Assembly: GCA_037176725.1 (NCBI GenBank)
Contig: JAZBRS010000060.1
Coordinates: 57,006,001-57,070,000 of the forward strand
Origin: Posidonia oceanica
Taxonomy: Eukaryota; Streptophyta; Magnoliopsida; Alismatales; Posidoniaceae
Direction of reading: 5' to 3'
Length of the DNA: 64,000 nt
The notes below the pieces were generated by a model. That model did not search any database and was not told the DNA's origin. It saw nothing but the letters and a program-made list of their open reading frames with translations. Position numbers and translations under genes: made by a program. Below, piece by piece: positions 24,270 to 35,750 of the stretch (its first letter is position 1; each line of letters opens with the position of its first letter).

Positions 24270-24869
24270 TCAGCTTGTTACAAAGTGATCTAAAACTCTC
24301 AAGGCTAAACCCTTAGTAAAAATGTTTGCAAGTTGACCTGAAGATGGAGTATAGGAAGTAGAGGTAGTCTTTGTCATCATTGTATCTCTCACATAATGGT
24401 AGTCTTTCTCAAATTGCTTGGTCCACTCACAAAAGGTAGGATTGTTTGCAATAAATATGGCAGTTTGATTGTTACAGTGCATTGGTCTAGGAAGTTGCAC
24501 AGTAAAACCAAGCTCTGCTAACAGAGACTTGAGCCATTCCATCACAAGCATTCTTGACCATTGATCGATATTCAGCTTTTACATTTGATTTAGAGACCAC
24601 ATTCTGCTTTTGCTTCTTTAAGTGACATGATTTTCTCCAATGTAGGTATAATAACCAAAAGTAGACTTTCAATCTCCTTTATCACCAGCATTGTTAGAAT
24701 TTAAGTAGGCCTCAATACGAAAGTGTCCACGCTTTTGATATAGAAGTCCTTTGCTCGGTGTACCTTTAACATAAGCCAACACATGAAGAGCTTCTTTCCA
24801 GTGAGCAGTTCTTAGTTCATGCATGGACTGGCTCAGAAGACTAATTGCATACAAGATATCTGAACGCAT
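24270..24869 (-). pseudogene. copia B RNase H (broken)
   Basis: MHCNNQTAIFIANNP (Asp to Asn in the CDNQ motif), KDYHYVRDTMM and SGQLANIFTKGLALR on the minus strand. Upstream blocks KKQKQNVVSKSNVKAEYRS and HVLAYVKGTPSKGLLY are in other frames. The altered catalytic motif and frameshifts show it is dead. Confidence 0.85.
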
Positions 24870-26114
24870 AACTGTTAAATAAATCGGCTTCCCAATTATT
24901 CTTTTATTTCGTCTGACATCTTCGAATAGTTTTGAAGTACTGTTCCAAAAGTGTGGTTTTTGATCTACTGGAGTAGCTCCTGGCTTGCAACCTAAGAGTT
25001 TGGCCTATTAGAGAAGATTGAGGGCATATTTTCTCTGAGATAGGATCATTTTATCCTTGTTATATGCAAACTCTATCCCAAGAAAGTATTTAGGTCTATC
25101 CATGTCTTTGGTGATGAAGTGCTTCCACAAATACTCTTTGGTCTTTGAGATTCCTGCTGTGTCACTACTTGTTAGAAGGATGTTATCTACATATACTCTA
25201 AGAACAACACTATCATTGTTGCGTCATCTAACAAACACTGAGTGATCCACTACACACCATTGAAAACTAGCTCCCTTGATAATTTTACTGAATTTGTCAA
25301 ACTATGCTTGAGGACTTTGCTTGAAACCATAGATCGCCTTCTTTAGGTGACAGACAGTACTCTCTCCCTAAGCAACATATTCTAGAGGTTGCTCCATAAG
25401 AATCTGCTCCGTTAAGTCGCCATACAAAAAGGTATTTTTGACATCAATTTGATAGACTTCTCCGGCTTGATTGATGGAAATGGACAGTGGCACCCGAATA
25501 GAGTTCAACCTCGCCACTAGTGAGAAGGTCTTAGCATAGTCAACACCAAACATCTACGTGAATCCCTTTGCAGCCAGGCATGCTTTGTATTTGTCTATTT
25601 TACCATCGGGTTTGAACTTTATGGTGTAAACCCAACGACAATCAACAATGGTAGCTCCAGAGGGACGATCACCCAACTCCCTAGTTCCTTGCGATACTAG
25701 TGCCTTTATCTCTTCGTTCATAGCATTCTTCCAATGTGGAAGCATAACTTCCTTGTAGTTCCTAGGAAGAGTCTCAGAAGAAATAGACAAGGCCAACTGA
25801 CGATACACAGGGTGAATACGATCATAAGAAACAAAAACTAAAATAAGATAATCAGATCGTTTATCATTGCAAAGAGCAACAAGAACATTAAGGTCAGAAG
25901 GAGGCGGATTTGCTGGCGTGGAAGTTGATTTAGCAACAGAAGTGATGGTTGTTCTCGAGGGCGATGATTGTAAAACTGTAATGGATGAGTGGGAGCCACT
26001 GACGAACATGACCTTAACCTGTAGTAGAACTCGCAACGGGAGTGAGAAGAGGAACATGACCTTGACTTGTAGCTTGAGAGCTGAAAAAAGGTGTGGATTC
26101 AAAGAAGATAACAT
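24870..26114 (-). pseudogene. copia B reverse transcriptase (broken)
   Basis: The start reads WKNAMNEEIKALVSQGTREL and GATIVDCRWVYTIKFKPDG, then FGVDYAKTFSLVARLNSIRV and YQIDVKNTFLYGDL. The catalytic region near 25.17-25.20 kb reads with Val-Asp-Asn in place of VDD, and stops are frequent. Confidence 0.85.
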
Positions 26115-27101
26115 CTGCAGATATGATATATCGTATAGTAGTGGGATTGTAGCACCGATATCCCTTTTGAGTCCTAGCGTATCCTACAAAAACACACTTG
26201 ATTGAACGAGGTGAAAGCTTGTCAAGACCAGTGGAAGATACTGCACAAAACAAACACATCCAAACATCCTAGGAGGTAAATGAAATACGGGACGATAAGG
26301 ACACAACCTCCAAAAGGGAATGTCTCCAGCAATAGCAGTAGAAGGCATCCTATTAATAAAGGTAGGATGCAGTATGAATTGCGTCATGTCAAAGATACTT
26401 GGGAACATTCATTTGAAACATAATTGTACGAGTGACATTAAGAATATGTTAATGTTTTCTGTCAATAATGCCATTTTGTTGAGAAGGATGAGGACAAGTA
26501 GTTTGATGCAATATTCTCAAAGAAGCACAAAAATTGTCTATCTCATTTTGAATAAATTCCAAGGCATTATTAGTATGAAATAATCGAGGAGAAGCAGAAA
26601 ATTGAATTTTTATTTCATTGAAGAATCTTTTGATAACATCGGGTACATGTGCCCTATCCTTCAACAAATACACCCAAAAAACTTCTGAAAAATCATCAAT
26701 AAACACAATGTAGTACCTATAACTAGACACTGATGACATACGAGGCGGACTCCAAATGTGAGAATGTCAGCTTGAAGGGAGCTTGACTAACATGATTAGA
26801 CTGACAATAGATAGCATGATGATGCTTACCCATCTGACAACACTCACACTTAAAAGACTCCACAGAGATTCATGGCAATGCTTGTTGAAGCTTGCGAAGA
26901 GAAGCATGACCAAAGCGATAATGCCATAGAAGAGACAACTCCAAACTCGAGATGGACGATAGAAGACCCTTGGGAACATCATGCCGAACAAGGACATATA
27001 GTCCACCACGTTCATGACTCAAACCAATCTTTTTTTCCGCTTGTAGATCCTGAAAAGTAAAATGATATGAAAAGAATGTTACCAAGCAGTTTAAAGCTTT
27101 G
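26115..27101 (-). pseudogene. copia B integrase (broken)
   Basis: FQDLQAEKKIGL then LLWHYRFGHASLRKLQQALP (HHCC region), SSYRYYIVFIDDFSEVFWVY and LFHTNNALEFIQNEI, where the second catalytic Asp is Asn, and finally STGLDKLSPRSIKCVFVGYA. The reading frame changes several times. The left (5') continuation is beyond copia C at 32.17 kb. Confidence 0.85.
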
Positions 27102-27106
27102 GTAAT

Positions 27107-27243
27107 TGTTAGAGATGTTATGTCATGTAGTTTAGTGGTCTTGGTTATGTGGATTATTGGATATCTATTTATCTGAGAAACCCTATATATATGTAACTAC
27201 ATACCCTAATGCAGGGGATATTTTCTTTTCCTTCAATCTAATA
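27107..27243 (+). repeat. copia C 5' LTR
   Basis: 137 bases, TGTTAG to CTAATA, with the PBS at 27244. A TATATATATG stretch is the likely TATA box. Confidence 0.92.
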
Positions 27244-27751
27244 TGGTACCAGTGCCCCAAGATTAAACCCTAATCTCTCCTCTAACCCCCGTCGGCGACC
27301 AGGCACCCCTTCCGGCACCTCTCCCGCCGTCGACTAGGCCAGAGGGTCTCTCCCACGCAACCAGCAGGGCCTGTAGGCTCGTCTTCCGCCGCCAGCTTCA
27401 CCAGCAGCTACTGCCAGTGCCATCAGGGCCGTCTGCCCCCTCTTCCTGCACTGCCGATAGGGCCGACTACTACTGCCGGCCTCGCAGCACCCCTCTGGTG
27501 CTTCCTCCACACCCGCCGGCCTTCCACAAGTCCTCTCACTGGCGTCTCCTCCTCCAGCCTGAATAGTGATGTTGGCAATCACATCACTGTTCGGGTCGAT
27601 ATCCTAGGCTGCCATATACTACGTCGTCTCTGGTGTGGACTTGTCACGTCCACGGTTTAGTGCAGCAGTCCGACTGCTTTATTGGTGATTCTGTTTGTTC
27701 TCAGTATATTTTTTTGCATCTGTTTATTTATCGATTTCGTATCTGGTTATT

Positions 27752-28380
27752 ATGGCTTCTCGTGATTCTTTGATGAAGATTCTAAGTGGGACCTCTGAGA
27801 AGCTTTTTGGCAAAAATTATCTCCTCTGATTGCAGAGTTTTGAGACATTTGTTCTAGCACATCGGAAGTTGAAGCATCTCACAGATCCGCTTCTTGACAG
27901 CAAAACAGATACGTATGATGATTGGCTTGCTGATGATGCGGTCATTGTTTCGTGGTTGGTTAACAGTATGGAGCCTTTGGTTGCACGGGGGGTTATGATG
28001 TTATGTCCGACGAAGAAAATTTGGGATATTCTACGTCTCACATATGGCCATGAGAAGAATATATCTCAAGTATTTGAAATATATGAGCAGTTGTTCACAT
28101 TGTGCTAAGGTGATCGGTCGGTTCAGGAGCACTTCACTGCTTTTCGTGCTCTTCTTGATGAACTTGACATTTATCAGCCGCTGACAGTTGACATTACCAA
28201 GTTGCGTCAGTATCATGAGGAGCTCGCCGTTGCCGTTTACTTATCCAGTTTGAACCTGGATCTCAGTTCTCTGATATTGGGTGCCGACAGTGCCCCTGAC
28301 TTACAGACCACGTTTGCCAGAGTTCTCTGGATTTACACAGTCACCCTTACTACAGTGTCAAAATAGTCAGCTATGACAAC
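27752..28380 (+). pseudogene. gag: copia C gag (broken)
   Basis: ATG at 27752 gives MASRDSLMKILSGTSEKLFG, then a stop after NYLL. Downstream VMMLCPTKKIWDILRLTYGH and EELAVAVYLSSLNLDLSS mark the gag core, with another stop near 28106. Very close in layout to copia A gag. Confidence 0.88.
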
Positions 28381-29150
28381 TAAACGAGGTCGTGGACGTG
28401 GTAGCTCCCGAGGGGGGAGGTCGTGGATGCGAAGATCCTAGAGGACGTCCACGATGCTCACACTGTGGACGATTGGGACACAGGATAGACAGATGTTGGG
28501 ATGTCATTGGTCGCTCTCAGACAACGAATGTTACCACTGAGTCATCACTTACTACTTCCACCAACGAGAAGCAGTTGGTTTCCATTTCTCAGGCTAATTA
28601 TGAACGGTTTCTGCAGCTAAAGGTCACTGACTCCGCCGTCACTGCTTCTCATGCCACTTCCTCAGGTACTAGTATCCTCCTGGCCTCCAGGGATACCTCC
28701 TGGATCATTGACTCAGGTGCCTCCTCCCATATGTCAGGCAAGGTTCTAAATGTCGGTTTCGTGTCGGACTTCGGCAAATTGAAAAACAGATACGTATCGA
28801 CAAAATGTCGGTATATCGGTATCGTGTCGGTGGAAACACAGTAAAAAAAATCCACATTTGTTTAGAAAACTTTCATATCGATATCGTGTTGGAGTCGTGT
28901 CGGTAAATTGAAAATAAGACACGTGTCAGCGAAATTTCGGTGACATGCGTCGACATTTGGTACTATGATGTCAGTACAAAAATCCTTTTTACATGTTGTC
29001 TCAGCTTTTTGATATCCGTTCAGTGGCCATCGCTGATAGTCGGTCCTGTTTCGTCAGTGGAGAAGGGGTTGTGTAGGCCTCTGCTCAGTTGTTACTTGAA
29101 AAAGTCCTTTATGTACCTGATTTTCTGTTAACCTTCTTTCCATCAGTGTC
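28381..29150 (+). pseudogene. copia C zinc knuckle and protease, split by a MITE
   Basis: CSHCGRLGHRIDRC (C-x2-C-x4-H-x4-C) at about 28458-28499 is an intact knuckle. WIIDSGASSHMSG carries an intact protease active site (DSG), but the 229-bp hAT-like MITE starts at 28739 right after it. The protease resumes after 28975 with SVAIADSRSC-like blocks in other frames. Confidence 0.88.
28739..28967 (+). mobile_element. hAT-like MITE, 229 bp (copy 3) inside the copia C protease
   Basis: Starts CAAGGTTCTAAATG and ends ATTTGGTACTATG, flanked by ATGTCAGG (28731-28738) and ATGTCAGT (28968-28975), an 8-bp TSD with one mismatch. Same length as copy 1 (16732-16960) in the opposite orientation. Removing the element and one TSD rejoins the protease coding sequence, so it is the youngest insertion in this nest. 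Confidence 0.87.
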
Positions 29151-29211
29151 ATCACTAAACAATTACTTTGTTATGTGACTTTTTTTCCCTTTTCACTGCA
29201 CCTTTCAGGAA

Positions 29212-30130
29212 ATGTGGACGGGGAGGAGCATTGGTTTGGGCCGTGATCAAGGCAATGGTGTGTATATTCTGGCCCGTGATGATATACCTCGAGGATTTGC
29301 ATTTGTGGCATCTGCATCTGAGTCTTCTATCTTATGGCATCACCGGTTAGGCCACCCATCACATCAAAAGTTACAGCAAGCCTTAACATGGTTTTCAGTC
29401 TCTTCATTCAAGTGTGAGTCGTGTCAGTTACGCAAGCACTATCGTGCTTCCTTTAAGCACTTGCGTCTTATGTCTAGTTAAAATTTATTTGAGTCAATTC
29501 ATTGTGACATATAGGGTCCAGTTAGAGTCCCTTCTGTATCTGGTCATCGTTATTATATTATTTGTATTGATGACTTCTCACGAGTGCTATGGGTATTTTT
29601 GCTTAAGTATCACAATCATATGTTTGATGTCCTCGAAACTTTTATTGCAGAAATAAAAAACCAGTTTGATGTTACTCTAAAATGCTTGTATACAGATAAT
29701 GCTCTTGAATTTGTCTAATCTAGTGTTCAGTCTTATCGTGCATCTCTAGGCATTATACATCAGATTACTTGTCTTCACACCTCTCAACAAAATAGGGTTG
29801 CTGAGCGCAAACACAGGCATATTCTGGATGTCACACGCACTCTCATGTTACGTATGAATGTTTCAAAGTTTCATTGGTTTGATGCTGTTCTCACTGTCAC
29901 ATATCTCATAAACAGGATGCCTTTTACATCGTTAGGAGGTGAGGTTCCCATTAGATGTCTTCAGTCTGACACAGAGTTGTTTTCCTTACCACTAAAGGTT
30001 TTTAGGTGTCTTGCTTATGTTTAGGATCTCTCTCCTGATTTTGATAAATTGTCCCCCAGATCCCTCAAATGCATGTTTGTTGGTTACTCTTGCATTCAAA
30101 AGGACTATCAGTGTTTTCATCCTCCAACAA
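29212..30130 (+). pseudogene. copia C integrase (broken)
   Basis: HHRLGHPSHQKLQQAL and CESCQLRKHYRASF give the HHCC finger. Further on are GPVRVPSVSGHRYYI, CLYTDNALEFV and VAERKHRHILDVTRT, with stops in place of conserved codons (for example after HCDI and EFV). SPRSLKCMFVGYSCIQKDY ends the domain. Confidence 0.88.
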
Positions 30131-30519
30131 AAAGGTATCTTGTGTCTGCCGATGTCACATTCTTTGAGTCCAAAACTTGGTCTGATGGTGCCATATTTGA
30201 TGTTGAGTGTTCTCCTCTTCCATCTATTATTGACCTTCCTTCCACAAGTGCTATTCAGGACATCCCTGTCAATAAGGAGGTGTCTCTTCCTTTGCAGGTG
30301 TATCGTCGCTGCTAGAAGACAAACTTGTCTCCAACGACATAATCCTCCTCCTCTGCAATTGCAAATCCACCTCCATCTGATTCTGATCTCCCAATTGCAC
30401 TTCGTAAGGGTATCCATTCCTTCACACCTCATATCATTTCAAATTTTGTCTCTTATGATTCTCTTCACCCTATTTTTCATACATTTGCCTTATCTATTTC
30501 CTCTAAGTCACTTCCCAGG

Positions 30520-31327
30520 CATTATTAGGAGGCACTGCTACATCCAAAATGGAAGGCAGCCATAGATGAGGAAATAATGGCATTATCAGATCGTGGCACT
30601 TGGGTGTTGGTGACCCGTCCTGCTGGAGCTACTATAGTCACTTACAGATGGGTATATATGGTGAAGTACAAAGCCGATGGCATAGTTGACAGGTATAAAG
30701 CTAGACTGGTTGCTCAGGGTTTCACTCAGACTTATGGGGTCGACTATGCAAAGACTTTCTTACCTGTTGCACGTCTCAACTCCATCAGAGTATTGTTATC
30801 TATTGCTATAAATAATTCATGGGAGTTGTGCCAACTAGATGTGAAGAATGTCTTCTTATACGATGATCTAGCAGACTTTGTGCTTATGGAGCAACCTCTA
30901 GGGTATGTTGCTCAGGAGGAGGATAGAGTATGCAAGTTGAAGAAGGCTATTTATGGATTAAAACAAAGTCCTAGAGCATGGTTTGAAAATTTCATCTAGA
31001 GATGTGTTGTTGATCACTCTGTGTTCTATAGGAGGACTACAAATGGGTGTCTTACTGACGGTCTATGTGGATGATATATTGGTAACAGGCAGTGATACAG
31101 TAGGCATCAGGCAGATAAAGGAGCACTTTAGGACACACTTTGTCACTAAGGATATGGGTAAGCCACGGTACTTCCTCGAGATTGAGTTTGCCTATGGGAA
31201 GCAGAAGATGGCACTGTCATAGAGGAAATATATTCTGAACCTTCTTTAGGAGACAGGACTGTTGGGATGCAAGCCAGAAAGCACTCCCATTGATCAAACA
31301 CTATCCTTCAAGGACACTACTTAAGAG
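30520..31327 (+). pseudogene. copia C reverse transcriptase (broken)
   Basis: ALSDRGTWVLVTRPAGATIV opens the domain, followed by YGVDYAKTFLPVARLNSIRV and QLDVKNVFLYDD. The catalytic LLTVYVDDILVTGSD (YVDD intact) lies at about 31045-31090. A stop after WFENFI and a frameshift near 31.0 kb separate the halves. KDMGKPRYFLEIEFAYG follows. Confidence 0.9.
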
Positions 31328-32019
31328 TTGTTACAGGATCCCTATCAGTATAGACGATTGATTGGTAAACTCATATATTTGACAGTGACACGGTCAGACA
31401 TTTCATATGCAGTCTGTCTACTGAGTCAATTCATGCATGAACTTAGAAGAGTACGTTGGGATGGGGCCTTACGGGTTCTTGCCTATGTCAAAGGTATGCC
31501 TGGAAAGGGGTTAATATACAGAAGTGGTCATCTGAAGATAGAAGTATATTCTGAATATGCTGGAGACAGTGGAGATAGAAAGTCTACATCGGGTTTTTGC
31601 ACATATATGGGAGGAAATCTTGTCACTTGGCGTAGCAAGAAGCAAAATGTAGTATCTCGGTCCAGTGCAGAGCAGAATACAGGTCCATGGCACAAACAGC
31701 CTGCGAGCTGATGTGGATTAGATCACTCCTGTCACTCCTATCAGAGCTTGGTTTCACTGTTGAGACACCGATTCCTATGCATTGTGATAATCAAGTAGCT
31801 ATGTTTATTGCAAATAATCCCACCTTTCGTGAACGAACAAAGCACATAGAAGTTGACTGCCATTACATTAGAGACATGGTGATGCAAGGAATTATTTCAA
31901 CACCATACACTCAATCATCAGAGCAGTTAGTTGATATTTTTACCAAAGGATTGGGTATAGGGATTTTTGGCTCCTTATGTATTAAACTGGGCATGATAGA
32001 TATATATGCTCCAGTTTGA
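31328..32019 (+). pseudogene. copia C RNase H
   Basis: LIYLTVTRSDISYAVCLLSQ, WRSKKQNVVSRSSAE, then a frameshift, MHCDNQVAMFIANNP and RTKHIEVDCHYIRDMV. The stop at 32017-32019 is just before the PPT. Confidence 0.9.
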
Positions 32020-32026
32020 GGGAAAG

Positions 32027-32163
32027 TGTTAGAGATGTTATGTTATGTAGTTTAGTGGTCTTGGTTATGTGGGTTATTAAATATCCATTTATCTGAGAAA
32101 TCCTATATATATGTAACTACATACCCTAATATAGGGGATCTTTTCTTTTCCTTCAATCTAACC
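32027..32163 (+). repeat. copia C 3' LTR
   Basis: 137 bases, TGTTAG to CTAACC (the end is mutated from the expected CTAACA), followed by the TSD GTAAT. Confidence 0.92.
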
Positions 32164-32167
32164 GTAA

Positions 32168-32446
32168 TTATGCTAATGGAAAGAAGATTAACTGGAAATC
32201 AGGAATATAAACAACTTTGTCAATAGTAAGTTGCGAAGAGGCTTGAACAGTCCATTGACCATCAACAGAACATAGGCTACCATCGGTAATAGAAATAGAA
32301 TGGATAATGAATTGGCAAGAAAAAAAGATAAATTGATCACGAGTACCTTTCATATGTGAAGAAATACATGAGTCTAAATAGGCACTTATACTTGAGGTAG
32401 TGACATGGGAAACCGTGGCAGACGACTGGCTCGCTTGAAACTGCAA
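32168..32446 (-). pseudogene. copia B protease (separated from integrase by copia C)
   Basis: SAYLDSCISSHMKGTRDQFI has DSC in place of the DSG active site. LTIDKVVYIPDFQLIFFP leads straight into the integrase part at 27.1 kb once copia C is removed, which supports the nesting. Confidence 0.85.
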
Positions 32447-32469
32447 AAATTGCTCATACTCAGCCTGTG

Positions 32470-33466
32470 GAACAGTAATTGTGTTAGGTGTGCCAAGGTC
32501 ACTAGTGGAATTGTCTGTCGTGACAGTTTGAGCCCATTTTAGTTTGTTGAACTTGTCCCAACATTTATCAGTGGTATGATTGATGAACCTATCCTAGTCG
32601 CACTTTCGACTTCCACATCCTTTAGTGGAACAATAATTGTGTCAGGTGTGCCAAGGTTACCAGTGGAACTGTCTATCGTGATAGTCTGGCCTACTTTGGT
32701 TTGTCGAACTTGTCCTAGCATTTATCAGAGATATGATTAGTGCGCCCGTAATAGTTGCACTTTCGACTTCCACATCCTCCCATGTCCTCTACTGCGTCTA
32801 CGTTTGCATCCTTTGGTGGAACTGGCCATGGCAGACTGATCTGGGAGTGAAGTGGAGGTGGAGAAGAGGGATGGAATAGTGTCAGTGCCAAGAACATGTC
32901 TACGGATTTGGGTGGCAATCTTGGGACGAAGAGTAGAAAGTAACTTGACAATTACTAATCCATCACGATATTCCCTGAGAGTCTTTGCATCTGGAACTAT
33001 GGGTTAATAAGTGTCCAGTCCATTCAAGTGAGCATGGAGTGATGTATACAGTTCTTGTACAGAGCGATCACCTTGTTGAAGGGAGAAGAATTGCTCATAA
33101 ATCTCAAAACACATGAGAGATACTTCCCATGTCCATATGTCTCCTTCAAGGTGTCCTAGATTTTCTTTGTTGGAGTAAGAAATATGACATCTGAAGCAAT
33201 ATTTTGTTCCATGCTGTTGACAAGCCAGGAGATGACTTCACAATCTGTAACAAACCAGTCATCATAGTTGGAATCCTTTGGGTAGGTGGATCCTCGGTAA
33301 TATGTTTAGTTTTCCGGTGAGCGCTCTGAAACATAGTAAAGGCTTTCACCCATAGAAGGTAGCTTTTGCCATACAGTTTCACAGTTGTACCACCAAGATT
33401 GCACAACCATGCATCGTGGGAGGTGCTGGAGGAGTTGGAGGTAGAAGATGACGCCATGGCAGGCAT
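32470..33466 (-). pseudogene. gag: copia B gag with duplicated zinc-knuckle segment
   Basis: The gag start is MPAMASSSTSNSSST near 33460, with GKSYLLWVKAFTMFQSAHRK after it. A zinc knuckle is read as CNYYGRTNHISDKC (second Cys lost to Tyr) near 32.72-32.76 kb. The stretch 32.47-32.79 kb is an imperfect tandem duplication of about 155 bases that doubles the knuckle region. Stops are common. Confidence 0.8.
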
Positions 33467-33601
33467 GAATAGAGGTAGTAGGTAGGTAGTTACGAAGAAA
33501 CTTGCACGTATTCAGTCATAAAACGTATTGAAAGGAGCACACATAGGGTCTCAAATAAGACCATACGGCATTAATGAAGTCATCAACACAATAGGCAACG
33601 T

Positions 33602-33837
33602 ACAATATGCCTAACGACCGGCGGCCTGGCTGCAAGGACCATCGGATACGGCTGGGCTGGCTGTCAAAAGACCTAATAGGGATTGCTGGTGGGTTTTGGA
33701 GGTGTCGGTGTTCCTGGAGAAGGCTAACGGCTGCTGGAGATGGTTGGGAGAGGGCTGATGGGGTTGGAGGGGAGCTAGAGAGGGCCGGCGAGGCCGGGAG
33801 AGGGTCAGCAGTTGCCGATGGCTGGTGGCAGCGGACA
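33602..33837 (-). other. copia B GC-rich leader
   Basis: GC-rich noncoding leader between the truncated 5' LTR and gag. Copia A, C and D have similar GC-rich leaders, which create long but meaningless frames. Confidence 0.6.
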
Positions 33838-33896
33838 TAGGAGTACATAGATGGATATCCATATAAGATCCATATAAGGATCCACTCACACTAACA
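33838..33896 (-). repeat. copia B 5' LTR, truncated
   Basis: About 59 bases from ataggagtac to ctaaca. A short internal duplication (gatccatataa) is present. The half toward the PBS and the PBS itself are absent, and the GC-rich leader abuts directly. Confidence 0.8.
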
Positions 33897-33901
33897 ATAA
33901 T

Positions 33902-35018
33902 AGTCTAGAAAAGTTTTCTTTAATGAATGGGTCTGCTGTGTCTAAGAATAATGGGGGACAAGGGGAGTTAATAGCTTACAGAAGGCAAAGATGGAAGAAA
34001 GGAAAGAACAAATCAGGTAGTAGTATTAGTGGGGATGAAGGGGCAGATGGTGTTTATCCGTGGTCTGATTTCTGGTAGAATTTGGTAAGGTGTTTGGCTT
34101 TTCCCTGAGAGACAAAACAAGCAATATCAGGAAGTATTTTCGTCAAATGAGAAGGGTATCCATAATTGGTGGGGTGTATAGTTGAACTGTGTATGGTAGC
34201 AGGTAGTGGTTGATGGGCTCAGTATGGTACCAAATGAAGATATTTTTCTGGAATGTTAGGGTACTGGATGGTACACATAAGTGTCAAATGGTCAAATGAG
34301 TGATCCGCAACTCTAAAGCTGATGTGGTGTGTTTTCAGGAAACAAAGTTTGAGTTTATTGATGTAAATTACTGTAGATCTTTTGCAGGTAACAGATTTGA
34401 AAAATTTGTGTTCAAAGAAGAGGCTGCTGGTGGTCTTGTCACTTTGTGGGACAAATCTGTATACTGCAGCTTGTGTAATGTGGTTCTTATTTTTTGTTTA
34501 CTGGTAGTTCTGAAGCATAAAACTTTGGGATTTGAATGTGGAATTGTTACTTTTTATGGCCCAAGCGTGTAGTCAGGACGACAAGCTTTATGGAATTTAC
34601 CCAGAACAATCAACAATTTTGCTGTAGACATGATTACTATGGTGGTGACTTCAATTTCACTAGGTTTGTCAAAGATCGGAATGGGAGAGAATCGAGTGTT
34701 ACTAGTCAGAATTCAATGACTTGCTAAGAGAGTTTGAATGGATTGACGTGCCTATTGCAGGGTGTCCTGGTCAAATTTTAGACAGGATCCTAATTTACCA
34801 AAGGTTGACAGGGTTATTTTGTATCGGATGGATGGAATGAATCTTGGCTTGACTCTAGAGTTCAATGCTTGACAAGAGTTCCTTTTGACCATATGCCATT
34901 ACTAATGTTCTCCAATTATGAAATAGATTGGGACCCGTGTCCATTCAAGTTTGAAGCAGCATGGTTTGAAATCGATAATTTCGACAATCTGTTTAAAGGA
35001 TGGTGGATGGAAGCAGGT
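33902..35018 (+). mobile_element. L1-type LINE, 5' part (endonuclease)
   Basis: ATG at 34234 gives MKIFFWNVRVLDG, the start of the plant L1 apurinic endonuclease in ORF2. It continues IRNSKADVVCFQETKFEFID (catalytic Glu) and DFNFTRF (Asn-containing motif). The segment before it encodes basic stretches that look like the end of ORF1. Stops are present. The LINE is interrupted at 35018 by copia D and resumes at 39777. Confidence 0.8.
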
Positions 35019-35164
35019 TGTTACTATTAGGGAAAGAATGAATCATATTATTGATAATCACTGTTGTTACATATATATATATAGGGTTTACCTCTTATAC
35101 GGATATCCATATAACATATACCTATATAAGAGATAGCCATAACTCTAATAACATATTGCTAACA
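35019..35164 (-). repeat. copia D 3' LTR
   Basis: 146 bases, near-identical to 39628-39771. Contains ACGGATATCCATATAACATA, related to the copia A LTR. Confidence 0.9.
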
Positions 35165-35750
35165 CTCCTCCTCAAGCTGGAGCATAGATACTAATCTTGC
35201 TCAGTTTGTTACATAAAGACTCAAAAATCCTAACACTCAATCCTTTGGTGAAGATATCTGTTAACTACTCTGCTGATTGAGTACATGGGGTGTGAATGAC
35301 TCCTTTCATTACCATGTCACGTACATAATGACAGTCCACTTTAATATGCTTAGTGCGTTCGTGGAAAGTAGGATTATTTGCAATGAGGATCGCTGCCTGA
35401 TTATCGTAATGCATAGCCATGGGTGTTATCACAGGGAAGCCAAGCTTTGACAAGAAGGACTTAAGTCGGACCATCTTGCAAGCCGTCTGAGCCATGGAAC
35501 GGTACTCACTAGACTTTGATACAACATTTTGCTTTTTGCTTCACTTGGTTATAAGATTTCCGCCTGTGTAGGTACAGTAGCTTGATGTCGATTTTCTATC
35601 ACCCCTGTCTCTTGCATAACCGGAATTAGAATATGCTTCAACATCTAAGTTGCCATGCTTCTTATAGATTAGCCCTCGTCCTAGTGTGCCTTTAATGTAT
35701 GCAAATACATGTAAGGCACCTTGTTAATGTACTTCTCTAGGTTCATGCAT
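35165..35750 (-). pseudogene. copia D RNase H (broken)
   Basis: MAQTACKMVRLKSFLSKLGF, MHYDNQAAILIANNP (Cys to Tyr) and RTKHIKVDCHYVRDMV. It stops at SAE near 35265 and is followed by decayed sequence to the PPT. Confidence 0.85.

Larger units (their letters stand above)
27107..32163 (+). mobile_element. copia C: Ty1/copia element nested in copia B
   Basis: Two 137-bp LTRs (27107-27243 and 32027-32163) start TGTTAGAGATG. A perfect 5-bp TSD GTAAT is at 27102-27106 and 32164-32168. The PBS TGGTACCAGTGCCCC follows the 5' LTR, and the PPT ttgagggaaag precedes the 3' LTR. The LTRs differ at about ten places by eye. Domain order is gag, protease, integrase, RT, RNase H with several in-frame stops. 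It has the same strand as PrimPol but is opposite to its host copia B. Confidence 0.95.
24148..33896 (-). mobile_element. copia B: Ty1/copia element, antisense, split by copia C
   Basis: Outer element of a nest. ATAAT lies on both sides (24143-24147 and 33897-33901), a perfect 5-bp TSD. The 3' LTR is 24148-24252 (105 bases). The 5' LTR (33838-33896) keeps only about 59 bases, its part next to the PBS being deleted. Without the inserted copia C the element is about 4.7 kb. Minus-strand order from 33.5 kb is gag, zinc knuckle, protease, (copia C), integrase, RT, RNase H. Heavily decayed. Confidence 0.92.
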
